Below, piece after piece: positions 23,901-38,900 of a DNA stretch of 64,000 bases. The stretch is from Mimachlamys varia. Lineage: Eukaryota; Mollusca; Bivalvia; Pectinida; Pectinidae. The first letter of the stretch is position 1. Every line of letters starts with the position of its first letter. A program made the position numbers and the translations under genes. The notes beneath the pieces are model-generated. The model searched no databases, was not told the origin of the DNA, and saw nothing but the letters and a program-made list of their open reading frames with translations. The stretch spans positions 10,606,719 to 10,670,718 of the forward strand of contig OX392541.1 in assembly GCA_947623455.1 (NCBI GenBank). Reading direction: 5' to 3'.

Positions 23901-26900
23901 GCGACGACGTCAGCAATATATGAGGACGTAAACAATCAGCATGTTTCATTGAACCATGTGATTTCCGGTCAAAGTTCAACTTCTCAACCAATCAAAAGTC
24001 CGGAAGGTCATATTCCACTAGTGGTACATAACATATATTTATCCAACAGTCAGCACGTTTATACAATGGTCTGAGAGTGGAATAGCACAGGGTATTGTGG
24101 ACGAAAATCATTTTCGATATTTCACTGGTAAAAATGTAAAAAACAAATATAATGTTATAGGAAAGAATGGGTACGAAGGGTACATTTTTTTGTTACAGAT
24201 CATATTTCTTCAGAAGTGTGATGAAAACCTGTCCACAACGCTAACACAACACGGTATATCTAGTGATGACGTCATTTACCTGGAGGAATGGTGAGTTTCC
24301 TGTCGTACTCAGTCACTTCTATTTGCACCCCAGTATAATTTTATTATACACTGTAGTTTGAGGCGGAAAACATTCAAAAACAATATCTGAATGTTACAGA
24401 ATTATGCAATATGTCAAAATATTGGTTATTCAAATTGTGAGTGCATGAGTCAGTGCGTGTGTAAAAGTGTGATTGTGAGTCGAGGTTACATTAAGATAAT
24501 GTATCAATGTCGTGATGATGATGATGATGATAATGACGATGATGACGATGATACATTTATGTCGTGATGTTGATAATGTCGATGAGAACGTGTGAGTGTG
24601 AGAATGAATGTGTACATGTGTTGTTATTGTATTTATGTAAAATTTCTGAAAAATAAAAAAAAAAAAAAAAATATATTGGTTATATCAAGTAAACACAAAT
24701 TATATTAATTTATTCAGGAACCAAAAGTTTTCTATATAAGTCATATTTAGTGGTGGCCTCAAGTGTTTGCCTCCTTAGAATTAACGCGCACATTTACTAA
24801 TTTAATTGAATGACAACGAGGCTGAGTTAGCAGAAAATTAGGAATGCAGCATTAAAAAGCGAAACGCTACCGGCAAGGAAAATATTGCTAAAATTACGTT
24901 TACAGGTAAATTACACTACACTTAATTTTATATATAACAAGTGATATTGGTTTTTTCGACTGAACAATGGAAACATAAGTTATCTTCAGAATCAATCTTA
25001 TTTATTTTCGTAGTTTTATCATTTTAACATTTCGTTATTATTTGATTATAATTTCACCTCAAATATATATGTTTAAAATTTTTCAAATAAAATTACACTT
25101 CTTTACGTTTACTTCAAAAGGCAGTTCATGGTTCCCGGTTTCGTGGATACCCATATCCACGCGTCTCAGTACCCAAACTGTGGGAAGGGCATAGGCGAAG
25201 GGCTGTTGTCATGGCTACAAAAATACACCTTTCCGGTGGAAGCTAAATTTTCGGATCTGGAATTTGCCAATGATACATATTCAAAGGTTATCGTAAGTAG
25301 TTAAAATTTGACGTAATATGGCACTTTAACAGTTTAATCAAAAAATGTAATGGGAAGTTAGTTGTCCACAAATCTAAATATGATATCTTAATGTCTGACC
25401 GCATACATTTCCCTGACCTGAAAAACCTGCATTTAACTGCTAAAATTGCCAAAGGACTCACAAAATTGATAAAACTTTACTTTATATTATTGTTGATTAG
25501 AGTCCCTGGACTCCTAAATTTATAAAAAAAAAAAATGAGGGTCACAAGGGAAACCGTGTTGAACAGAATTCAATTTGACGTTACCAGACAAACTATCTGC
25601 AAATGTAAACATTTCCTTTTCAGTCTCGAGTTATAAAGAACGGAACAACTACCGCTTGCTACTTTGCCACCATTGATACTGACGCAACGCTCAAACTTTG
25701 TGACATAGTGGGTAAGTATCTATGACAACAGGCGCAAAACTTGTGACATATTGGGTAAGTTACCATGACGCCTACGCTCAGGCTTTGCGACCAAGTGGGC
25801 TTGTAACTATGACGACAGACACAGAATGTGTAGCATTTTGGTAAGTTACCATGACGACAGACACAGAATTTGTAACATTGCGGTAAGTTACCATGACAAC
25901 AGACACAGAATTTGTAGCATTTTGGTAAGTTACCATTACGACAGACACAGAATTTGTAACATTTTGGTAAGTTACCATTACGACAGACACAGAATTTGTA
26001 ACATTTTGGTAAGTTACCATTACGACAGACACAGAATTTGTAACATGTTGGTAGGTTACCATGACGACAGACACAGAATTTGTAACATGTTGGTAAGTTA
26101 CCATGACGACAAGCACTTGATTTGTGTCATTGTTGGTTACATGTAGTAACTGTGATGACAGGCACAGAATTTTAGATATGGTTGGTAAGAAGTTGTTTAA
26201 ACAGGCACATAATTTATAACATGATGGGAAAGTTACCATGACGACAGTCACAGAATTTGTGACATATTGGGTACGATATATACCATGACGAGATACACAG
26301 GTAATACATATTGAGTAAATAACTATTACGTTACCAAACACTCTGGCATAAAAACTTACATCTTACATTTGTACATTGTAATGCTGTGTAAAACGATAGT
26401 TGGGGGTAAAAGTCACGTCTATTTATAGATGTAAATCAGCAGTGTCATTACAAGTACACATATACCTGTACAGGTGGTAGCTGCATGTCATTAATGTGGC
26501 TACGTGCATTGATAAGTCTAATGACTTCAATGGTGTGACTCAGTTGACGATTCAAGTTTCAAATATTTCAACGAGGTAACATCCGCTGCTCTCTAATATC
26601 GAAGACATGAATACTCTCCCTGGCATCCCAGTCCTGTTTCTTCTACTGATTAAAACCATATTATCCTCCATATTTTGTCGAGCTCTCTGTACAAACCCGT
26701 ATGTACCTCTCTAATTTCTAAGACATGGCAGGGGCGTAGCTTCCTATACGCGGGTAAGCAGTGGTGTAGCTTCCTATACGCGGGTTAGCAGTGGTGTAGC
26801 TTCCTAAACGCGGGTAAGCAGTGGTGTAGCTTCCTATACGCGGGTAAGCAGTGGTGTAGCTTCCTAAACGCGGGTAAGCAGTGGTGTAGCTTCCTATACG

Positions 26901-29900
26901 CGGGTAAGCAGTGGTGTAGCTTCCAATACGCGAGTAAGCAGTGATGTAGCTTCCTAAACGCGGGTAAGCAGTGGTGTAGCTTCCTAAACGCGGGTAAGCA
27001 GTGGTGTAGCCTCCTAAACGCGAGTAAGTAGTGTTGTAGCTTCCTATACGCGGGTAAGCAGTGGTGTAGCTTCCTAAACGCGGGTAAGCAGTGGTGTAGC
27101 TTCCTAAACGCGGGTAAGCAGTGGTGTAGCTTCCAATACGCGAGTAAGCAGTGGTGTAGCTTCCTAAACGCGGGTAAGCAGTGGTGTAGCTTCCTAAACG
27201 CGGGTAAGCAGTGGTGTAGCCTCCTAAACGCGAGTAAGTAGTGGTGTAGCTTCCAATACGCGAGTAAGCAGTGGTGTAGCTTCCTAAACGCGGGTAAGCA
27301 GTGGTGTAGCTTCCTAAACGCGGGTAAGCAGGGCGTAGCTTCCTATATGCGGGTAAGCAGTGGTGTAGCTTCCTATACGCGGGTAAGCAGTGGTGTAGCT
27401 TCCTATACGCGGGTAAGCAGGGCGTAGCTTCCTATACGCGGGTAAGCAGGGCGTAGCTTCCTATACGCGGGTAAGCAGTGGTGTAGCTTCCTATTCGCGG
27501 GTAAGCAGGGCGTAGCTTCCTATACGCGGGTAAGCAGTGGTGTAGCTTCCTATACGCGGGTAAGCAGTGGTGCAGCTTCCTATTTGCCGGTACGCGGATG
27601 CCTACACATAGTTTTCATTAAAAAAAAACATTTAAAATACATTTGAAATAAAAAAAAAACGAGAATATTGTACAAGAAAATAAGCGTGTTCATTCTTTAA
27701 TTCCTTATACCTGAAAATTGGCACTAAAACATGTTAAAATGCTCCAGAGACCTTTAGGAAATCTTCTTTTTTCGGGGGACACCCCCAGACTCCCCTTCCG
27801 GGAGGTGGACGTCTCCCCCTCCCGTACCCCCCCCCCCCCCCCCTCCTAGCGCTCCGGGTGCTGTCTCCGGTACCACATCTGCGTACACTTTAAAACACCC
27901 CTAGCTACGCTACACCACTGCATGGACACTCTTCCTGACATCCCAGGCCTGTTCCTTCTTCGGACTCAAACCATACAAACTCCCCCCCCCCCCCCCATTC
28001 TCTCTCGCTCTCTGTACCAACCCACATCTCTCTAGCTCCTACGACATGGACACTCTCCCTCAAGTCCAGTTCCTCCTACTGACTAAAACCATACTATAGT
28101 TATATAGGTATGCCTAGATACCGATTATTAATCATAGTCATTATAAGTCCTTTTCCAATATTTCTGTTTACTTTTTTTCTGCTCTGTTTCCGTTTTATTA
28201 ATCTATATTGCGGAACCCGATCCTGTAACCAGTGCCCATGGTCTTGTAGACAAAGTATTGTCAAATTCATGCTAATAATACCCAGGAGTTATTATTTAAA
28301 CTTTAATTATTTTAAAAAAAATTGTGAAACAAGTCATCCATATTGAACACTCTTGCTGGCCCGGATGTTAGCGTGCTAGTGGTTTGATGGTGGAAAGAAA
28401 CCGGAGTAACCCGGAGAAAACCTACGTGGTCGTCTGTTCACGTCAAGTCCGGGAATCGAACCCCGGCCGCTTTGATGAAAGGCAAGGAGTTATTATCTAT
28501 GCTAAGTTTTTACATCCTCGATATCCAGGGGTTACGATCACCTATGCTCTCTACACCCATAGGATATGTCATGGCAAAACTGAAGGCTCCGTGTGCGCAA
28601 CCTTGTTGATGAAGTAAGAAGACTGGTTCGACCCTTTGATGAACATCAAAAAAATCTCGTTGTAACATAACGCTAAAAATTGACAAGCTTTGAAGTCGGC
28701 TGTGGCTCCTTTGTAATCTTTGTAAGACAGGCATGCTGCCCAGCGATTGGTCAGGATTGTTTACCTGAGTGTGCCTTAAGGTTTGCCATGAAATATTCCA
28801 GGGGTGTAGAGAGCGTAGGTGATCGTAACCCCTGGATATCGAGAATGGAGTTGTTAAGGATCTCTGCCGTTGTCTTGTATATTTTTAGTGTTTCTGTAGT
28901 CCTAACAGAAGTGATGGGTACATTTGGCATACTATTTCGATATAAATGCAACATCTATGGTCAAATATGCTAATATATATGACTGATTGGGGGGGGGGGG
29001 GCAACCACTAACTTCCCAATACTATAATTCCAAATATAAATGAAACAGATTATCATGTCCTTTTGACGTCACGTTCATCATTTGAGTCAGTTTTAGTGCT
29101 GGCCTTTTTAGACTAGGTTAAAACCATAGCTCCTTGCTCATATTTCAATACATAGCGGGTTCGGAAAGGTTACAATGTCTCAATGCACAGATTTTGTGAC
29201 ATTAAATTAAATTGCAATTTTTTTTTCTGTATGAATTACTTGAATTTGATTCAGAGTACCTGGTAATTGTACAATGAAGGTTCTAGAGTTACGCTAACAC
29301 ATTTATAGTACTATCAAATATCACGTGTATAAATTGAAATAGGCGAACCGTACAATAACTAAATATCTGTACTTTTTAAAAGCTTGAAATGTAGACGTTG
29401 ACAGTTTTGGGTAAACACCCCTCTTGAATGACGCAAGGGAACCGGCTTTGATTAATGTTTCCGGATAGAATACCACAAGATGGCTGCTACAATACAGAAT
29501 ATTATTTGATATGAAGAAACAACAAACACACAGGATCTCATTACTTTGACGAAATATTAATCAGTGTTAGCACACTGTGAAAAGTTATTTCAAAATCTAC
29601 ACACAGAGGGGAATTATATTTCAAAATCTACTCACAGAGACAAAAGTTATTTCAAAATCTACACACAGAGGGGATTTATATTTCAAAATCTACTCACAGA
29701 GACAAAAGATATTTCAAAATCTACACACAGAGGGGAATTATATTTCAAAATCTACTCACAGAGACAAAAGATATTTCAAAATCTACACACAGAGGGGAAT
29801 TATATTTCAAAATCTACTCACAGAGACAAAAGATATTTCAAAATCTACACACAGAGGTGAATTATATTTCAAAATCTACTCACAGAGACAAAAGATATTT

Positions 29901-32900
29901 CAAAATCTACACACAGAGACGAATTATATTTCAAAATCTACACACAGAGACAAGCTATATCTCAGAATATACACACAGAGACAAATAATATCTCAAAAAC
30001 TACACACTTATACCAGCTAAATCTTAAAATCTACACACATAGACAATTTATATTTCAAAATCTACACACAGAGACAATTTATATTTCAAAATCTACACAC
30101 AGAGACAATTTATATTTCAAAATCTATACACAGACAATTTATATTTCAAAATCTACTAACACAGAGACAGAAGTTATTTCAAAATCTACACACAGAGACA
30201 TTTTATATTTCAAAATCTACACACAGAGACAAATTATGTCTCAGAAACTACACACGTATACAAACTAAATCTTAAAATCTACACACAGAGGGGAATTATA
30301 TTTCAAAATCTTCTCACAGAGACAAAAGTTATTTCAAAATCTACACACAGAGGGGAATTATATTTCAAAATCTACTCACAGAGACAAAAGATATTTCAAA
30401 ATCTACACACAGAGGTGAATTATATTTCAAAATCTACTCACAGAGACAAAAGATATTTCAAAATCTACACACAGAGACGAATTATATTTCAAAATCTACA
30501 AACAGAGACAAGCTATATCTCAGAATATACACATAGAGACAAATAATATCTCAAAAACTACACACTTATACCAGCTAAATCTTAAAATCTACACACATAG
30601 ACAATTTATATTTCAAAATCTACACACATAGACAATTTATATTTCAAAATCTACACACAGAGACAATTTATATTTCAAAATCTATACACAGACAATTTAT
30701 ATTTCAAAATCTACTAACACAGAGACAGAAGTTATTTCAAAATCTACACACAGAGACATTTTATATTTCAAAATCTACACACAGAGACAAATTATGTCTC
30801 AGAAACTACACACGTATACAAACTAAATCTTAAAATCTACACACAGAGGGGAATTATATTTCAAAATCTTCTCACAGAGACAAAAGTTATTTCAAAATCT
30901 ACACACAGAGGGGAATTATATTTCAAAATCTACTCACAGAGACAAAAGATATTTCAAAATCTACACACAGAGGTGAATTATATTTCAAAATCTACTCACA
31001 GAGACAAAAGATATTTCAAAATCTACACACAGAGGTGAATTATATTTCAAAATCTACTCACAGAGACAAAAGATATTTCAAAATCTACACACAGAGACGA
31101 ATTATATTTCAAAATCTACACACAGAGACAAGCTATATCTCAGAATATACACATAGAGACAAATAATATCTCAAAAACTACACACTTATACCAGCTAAAT
31201 CTTAAAATCTACACACATAGACAATTTATATTTCAAAATCTACACACAGAGACAAGCTATATCTCAGAATATACACATAGAGACAAATAATATCTCAAAA
31301 ACTACACACGTATACAAACTAAATCTTAAAATCTACACACAGAGGGGAATTATATTTCAAAATCTTCTCACAGAGACAAAAGTTATTTCAAAATCTACAC
31401 ACAGAGGGGAATTATATTTCAAAATCTACTCACAGAGACAAAAGATATTTCAAAATCTACACACAGAGGTGAATTATATTTCAAAATCTACTCACAGAGA
31501 CAAAAGATATTTCAAAATCTACACACAGAGACGAATTATATTTCAAAATCTACACACAGAGACAAGCTATATCTCAGAATATACACATAGAGACAAATAA
31601 TATCTCAAAAACTACACACTTATACCAGCTAAATCTTAAAATCTACACACATAGACAATTTATATTTCAAAATCTACACACAGAGACAATTTATATTTCA
31701 AAATCTACACACAGAGACAATTTATATTTCAAAATCTATACACAGACAATTTATATTTCAAAATCTACTAACACAGAGACAGAAGTTATTTCAAAATCTA
31801 CACACAGAGACATTTTATATTTCAAAATCTACACACAGAGACAAATTATGTCTCAGAAACTACACACGTATACAAACTAAATCTTAAAATCTACACACAG
31901 AGGGGAATTATATTTCAAAATCTTCTCACAGAGACAAAAGTTATTTCAAAATCTACACACAGAGGGGAATTATATTTCAAAATCTACTCACAGAGACAAA
32001 AGATATTTCAAAATCTACACACAGAGGTGAATTATATTTCAAAATCTACTCACAGAGACAAAAGATATTTCAAAATCTACACACAGAGACGAATTATATT
32101 TCAAAATCTACACACAGAGACAAGCTATATCTCAGAATATACACATAGAGACAAATAATATCTCAAAAACTACACACTTATACCAGCTAAATCTTAAAAT
32201 CTACACACATAGACAATTTATATTTCAAAATCTACACACAGAGACAATTTATATTTCAAAATCTACACACAGAGACAATTTATATTTCAAAATCTATACA
32301 CAGACAATTTATATTTCAAAATCTACTAACACAGAGACAAAAGTTATTTCAAAATCTACACACACAGACATTTTATATTTCAAAATCTACACACAGAGAC
32401 AAATTATGTCTCAGAAACTACACACGTATACAAACTAAATCTTAAAATCTACACACAGACAATTTATATTTCAAAATTATACACACAGAGACAGACTATA
32501 ACTTAAATTCTTCACACGGATACAAACTGAATCAAAATATATTTACATAGTGACAAACTACACGTGTATGTCTCAAAATTAATACAAAATGACAAAATAT
32601 ACCTGTACCAATATAATAATTTATGAAAAGCAGTTTTGGACAATCTCTGTTGTAGATAAGGCTGGTCAGCGTGCCGTCGTAGGTAAAGTAAACATGGACC
32701 AGAACTCACCAGATTTCTACAAAGAGGAGACAACTCAGTCATTCCAAAATACCGTCAGGTTGGTACTGATTTCTAATTAAAAATACAAAGTAAATAATAT
32801 ATTATCTAAACATACCTCCCGTACCACACTTCTGCCTGTGGGTTGGAGGTGGGGTGCAGGCATTGTTGCTCTTAATGGGCGAGGACATCCTCGATATCCA

Positions 32901-35900
32901 GGGGTGACGCTCACCTACGCTCTCTACACCCCTGGAATATGTCATATAAAAACTGGAGGATAACCTTGTTGATGAGGTAGGAAGACTTGTAAGAACATTT
33001 GATGTACATCAGAAGAGTCTTATGGTCACATAAAATACAGGCTTTTATGTCGGTTGCGGGTTCTATGCAATTTTCAAAAGACGGTTACAAGCCAAGCGAT
33101 TGGTCAGGTTTTTTTTTCTATTTTTCTACTCGAGAATGCCTTTTTTTTACCATATCATATTCAAGGGGTGTAGAGAGCGTATGTGAGTGTAACTGGTGTT
33201 CGGGAAATAAGTTGTTTTATCGACAATATCCGACGTGAAAATGTGGGTCATATTAAAGAATTGTCAAAGTCGAACGATCGCAAAATAATCATATTTCCGA
33301 ATGCGATATTGATAGCGACCATAAGTTTCGCCCATACTATTCATCAAAACAGTTTTGAAACTCTGTGAAAGGCTGCAAATACCATGTATACACAATCGGC
33401 AAAGTGAATATATGTCTCGATTTTTCAAGACAGTGCACAGTCGATATGCTTTAAACTGCTGTTTGGTAGAGACTTCGTTACGGCCCTGATTAGATTTTCC
33501 AGAAATGCATAATCTTATACAAGTTCAAAAATAAAAAGATTGAGAACGAAGGCGCCCCTGTAGATTTCGGTAAAATGTTTTGTAGTGAAAAGAGAAGTCA
33601 AACGGTCTCAGAGAAGGCCTAATAATTGGTAGAAATACTAATGATTAATCAAAATTTCTAATGATTAATCAAAATTACTCATGATTAATCAAAATTACTA
33701 ATGATTAATCAAAATTACTCATGATTAATCAAAATTACTCATGATTAATCAAAATTACTCATGATTAATCAAAATTACTAATGATTAATCAAAATTACTA
33801 ATGATTAATCAAAATTACTAATGATTAATCAAAATTACTAATAATTAATCAAAATTACTAATGATTAATCAAAATTACTAATGATTAATCAAAATTACTC
33901 AAGATTAATCAAAATTACTAATGATTAATCAAAATTACTAATGATTATTCAAAATTACTCATGATTAATCAAAATTATTCATGATTAATCAAAATTACTC
34001 ATGATTAATCAAAATTTCTAATGATTAATCAAAATTACTCATGATTAATCAAAATTACTCATGATTAATCAAAATTACTCATGATTAATCAAAATTACTA
34101 ATGATTAATCAAAATTACTCATGATTAATCAAAATTACTAATGATTAATCAAAATTACTCATGATTAATCAAAATTACTAATGATTAATCAAAATTACTC
34201 ATGATTAATCAAAATTACTAATAATTAATCAAAATTACTAATGATTAATCAAAATTACTAATGATTAATCAAAATTACTAATGATTAATCAAAATTACTC
34301 ATGATTAATCAAAATTACTCATGATTAATCAAAATTACTAATGATTAATCAAAATTACTCATGATTAATCAAAATTACTCATGATTATTCAAAATTACTC
34401 ATGATTAATCAAAATTACTCATGATTAATCAAAATTATTCATGATTAATCAAAATTACTAACGATTAATCAAAATTACTCATGATTAATCAAAATTACTC
34501 ATGATTATTCAAAATTACTCATGATTATTCAAAATTACTCATGATTAATCAAAATTACTCATGATTAATCAAAATTACTCATGATTAATCAAAATTACTC
34601 ATGATTAATCAAAATTACTAATGATTAATCAAAATTACTCATGATTAATCAAAATTACTAATGATTAATCAAAATTACTCATGATTAATCAAAATTACTA
34701 ATGATTAATCAAAATTACGAATGATTAATCAAAATCACTAATGATTGATTCAAAATTACTAATGATTAATCAAAATTACTAATGATTAATCAAAATTACT
34801 CATGATTAATCAAAACTACTCATGATTAATCAAAATTACTCATGATTATCAAAATTACTCATGATTAATCAAAATTACTCATGATTAATCAAAATTACTC
34901 ATGTTTAATCAAAAGATAAAGCTGGCAAACACACTACACACTCATTTGTCCAATCTTCCTTGTACGTCCTCCCCATCCAGTAGATCGATTTTACTTTAGG
35001 TTATATTTTATCAGAAAGTTCTTTCGCATTTCGTTTATTGATTTTTTTGTCAATCTCAATATTGTAAATTTTCAATTGAAGGAAGTTGATAAGCATAATC
35101 TTCAGGGATTCGAGAAATGCAGGTTAATGAAGACTATGGGCAAGTTTTATGGTCGCCATATTGATATCAACGAGAAATATTCTGTATCTTTGTTTGATAT
35201 GAAGATGGACGTTTTTTGAGTTTGCTTGTTAGTGTGTTTACTTGTTGTGATGACAATGATGACTCGGTTCTCATTTTGAGGATTGATGCTTACTTGGATG
35301 TGACCAAGACTTACATGGCGGGTGTCGTCGATGAAGCAGAAGACGCTTACTCTTCCAGAACACCTGGTCTTATTCTCTTGTGCTTTTACGAGAATCTCCA
35401 TGTAAATCTTTCCTTTGTTCCTATTTTGCCCATAGTTTAATCGATATTGAGTACGGATTATGCTTTTGTTGACGCTTTGGTATTCTCTGATTTTTTTTCT
35501 TTACACCGTGTTTCCATATCCGGTTTCAGTCTTGCTATGCCGAGTATTGGTTGAAATTTACCTTGTCAGAAAGAAACGAAATGAAATTTACATTAAAAGA
35601 TCATTTGATTTATTCAAAATCACATTCAACTACCTATATTAGATCGGGGGTACAAGTATACAATGTAACAATACGGATGTATCTGAATTAATGGTTCTAA
35701 GAATGATAATAAAAAAATTTAAACTTTAATGGGTTGTCGAGGAAAATTTTGTACATAATTAGAATTGATTTCATTTTAGGCTTTAGAATTATTTTTGTAT
35801 AGTTTTGTAGGTTATAAAGCACGTCTGTTGCTTTTTGAAACGAATACACATTTTGTATGCCGAATAAAAAATGTTCATTTATATTACTTATCAATCAAAT

Positions 35901-38900
35901 CATCTAAAAAATAAAGAATTTATCATAAAAGGTATTCTTATTTTGGCGCTTTTTGAGCTGAAAGTAAATGCGCTAAAATGTGATTAGGCTAATTGGAGTT
36001 TTTATATTCTGCTTATATAGTAAATATCACGAATTCGCGAGTTTATCATTGCGCTAGCATACCAAAAACTAATGATGCGCTAAAATTTGATTTGCGCCAA
36101 ATTAAAAACGTTTACAAGCTGATAATTTCAGAAACAGTTTACTCAGGTAAAATTACCTTAACATTAATATATTTTTTCTTAATATATTACAAAAGTATCT
36201 TTTTTTTTCAGATTCGTGAAGGAAGTTGTCAACAGAAAGGTATGTATGATTTATTAACATTATAAAACAATATTTATATACTGTTGTCGTAATGTTATCA
36301 TTATTCAGGTTACATACAAACTGATTCAAAGAACTCGGTAAATGTGGTACATACAAACTGATTCAAAGATCTTGGTACAAACTGATTCAAATATCTTGGT
36401 AAGCATGGTACATACAAACTGATTCAAAGATCTTGGTACAAACTGATTAAAAAAATCTTGGTAAACATGGTACATAGAAACTGATTCAAAGATCTTGGTA
36501 AAAATAGTACATAGAAACTGATTCCAAGATCTTTGGTAAACATGGTAAATACAAACTGATTCAAAGATCTCGGTAAACGTGGTACATACAATCTGATTCA
36601 TATATCTCGTTAACAATGGTACATACAAACTGATTCATAGATCTCGGTAAACAAAATATTATTAAAGATCTTGGTAAACGTGGTACATATAAAAACTGAT
36701 TTAAAGATCTCGGAAAACGTGGTTCATATACAAACTGATTCAAAGATCTTGGTAAACAAAATATTATTAAAGATGGTAAACGTGGTACATATACAAACTG
36801 AAACATTGTCTTACTGCAAAAATAAGAGAAAAGGCAGGTGTCACTCAGTGCGACAAGCATAAGTACATCCGATATCTTCAGTTTGTAATAAATCGAGCGA
36901 CAAATATATGAAAATGCTTTAAAAAAAATCAGACGTCTATTTGAAAATAATTAAATTTTGTTTGGAAGAAGCTTTTCTATTGGTTTAAAAAAGTATGTTA
37001 TCAGCCCATAACGTAAAAAATGAAATCGTCGTTTCTAACGTCGCTTTTGATTGGCTGGTGCAGCAGCGTATTGATTTGTATAAGAGAAAATAATCCATCA
37101 ATTAAGTTAATTTTCGCAGGATATAGATTAAATTAAAAGGAATAACTTTATTTTTTTATTTATAGGGCTATAACTCATAAAACTGGAGTGTACTCTCATC
37201 ATAAACCGCTGTTTATTCAGAGTACACTCCGATTTTTTGTTTTTGTGTTATACCTCCATAACATAAAAATAGATTCAAGTTAATCCTTAAATATTAAAAC
37301 GTGCGTCTGATTTCGAAATATGCATGTGAATATGTATGATACTGTTTGAGGTATGTGAGTGTGATATACAGAGAGACTTGTTAGCCTACAAGTATGTCAG
37401 GTGTGATTAGAAACGTGTTCATGCAATCTGATTAAAATCATATCTTGATCTCGGCGCCGTTACGTAAACTTCTCTCTGCTGCGTTTAGATCTGAGATAAT
37501 CCCATAGAGGGTCATGTCCCGATGACCTTTCGCATTAGCCAATCAAATTACTACTGGCAGAATCTTGACAGTGAAATTTTGAGGCGACAAAGCTTGCATA
37601 AATACATTTTTCCGTTTAGTCATTTCGTCACCAAAAAGTTCGTGTGGAATAATATGACGAAATGGCTTGCTGCAAGATGACAGGTCGTTGGAAAATATTT
37701 TAGTGTTAAGTAAACAGGCGACAAAGGTCATCTGGACGTGACCTCTTATTGGATGTTGTCAGATCCTTGTAAAACAGAGTGAGAACAAGGATCTGTATTT
37801 TTAATCATTCATGAGCAGTAATGGCGTGACAATTGCCCTCATTTTACGAATTTATTTCATCGGTAGGCATAGTTTGTGTACCTGCGTCGAATACTTAAGT
37901 TGTTTTCTGGCTCTAGTTTAGATCTTATTTCTAATTTGATGATATCTTGTGTATTAAGCTAGAAACACGAATCATAAAAGCTTGACCCAGATTTCATTCA
38001 AGACGGACAATTCGTTTAAATTTGTAATAAGACCCAGCATGCGATGCGATGAGAAATACCTATTTATTATCATCTTAAATGAAGAAATTGAAATACTATA
38101 TACATGTATCCAAAGCACACACGCTATGTTGATTTAATATAAAATGTCACATGGCCTGAAAAATGTCTTTTGTCCACGATCCTGTCCAGTGTAATATGAT
38201 TTAATTCTGTTTTGAGAAAAAAAAACTCGGTAAAATGACACACGTGCTACTACCCAAGGTCGTCATTACACGAGAGTCGTGTATATCGTATTGTCAGTTA
38301 AGCTGGTTATGTTTTCATGAATACTTAAGTATTGGTTGTTGTATTTTTGGCATTCATTGAAGTGTAACATACATTGGCGTACCTATATAATGACTTGTGC
38401 ACGCTAGCGCACCATGTTGAATATGTAGGCAAACCTTGCTCAAGGATATACAACACACAAGTGCAATGGGCGGGACTCGATCTTGCAACCCTTCGATCAC
38501 GAGCCCGGCTTCCTACCACTAGACTAGCATGTGTCCTGATTAATTGTTTCTACACCAGGAGAAAATCCCTTGTGATATAAACTAATACACTTTATACGCT
38601 ACATACATCAAAAGTATACTACTTACAGATTGTACTATTTATATTGTACATCATTATTTTTTGGATACATTAAACATTGACTTTAGAATTTCTATATTCT
38701 GCAAATATTTGGTAGTGAGCTCTCTTGGAACATACCTTCTGTAAAACACAACAAAGGTTTTAATGAAATATACTGCGGAAATTATAGCAGGAATGATTGG
38801 ATTTCTGACTAAAAATATTTGTGTTGAGTTTGGAGGAAAGATTTTCAAGCAGACTGTTGGTATTCCCGTGGGAAGAAACCGTGCCCCACTCTTAGCTGAC

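Noticed and set aside
25778..26341. 187-codon - strand and 106-codon + strand frames
   Set aside because: Artefacts of the 42-bp exon-derived array in GDA intron 4.
29564..30020. Frames of IYTQRG and ISKSTHR repeats
   Set aside because: 31-bp satellite read through three frames in turn; no support for coding.
29577..34913. CRISPR-like direct repeats
   Set aside because: Units are contiguous with no unique spacers, the context is an animal intron, and no cas genes exist here.
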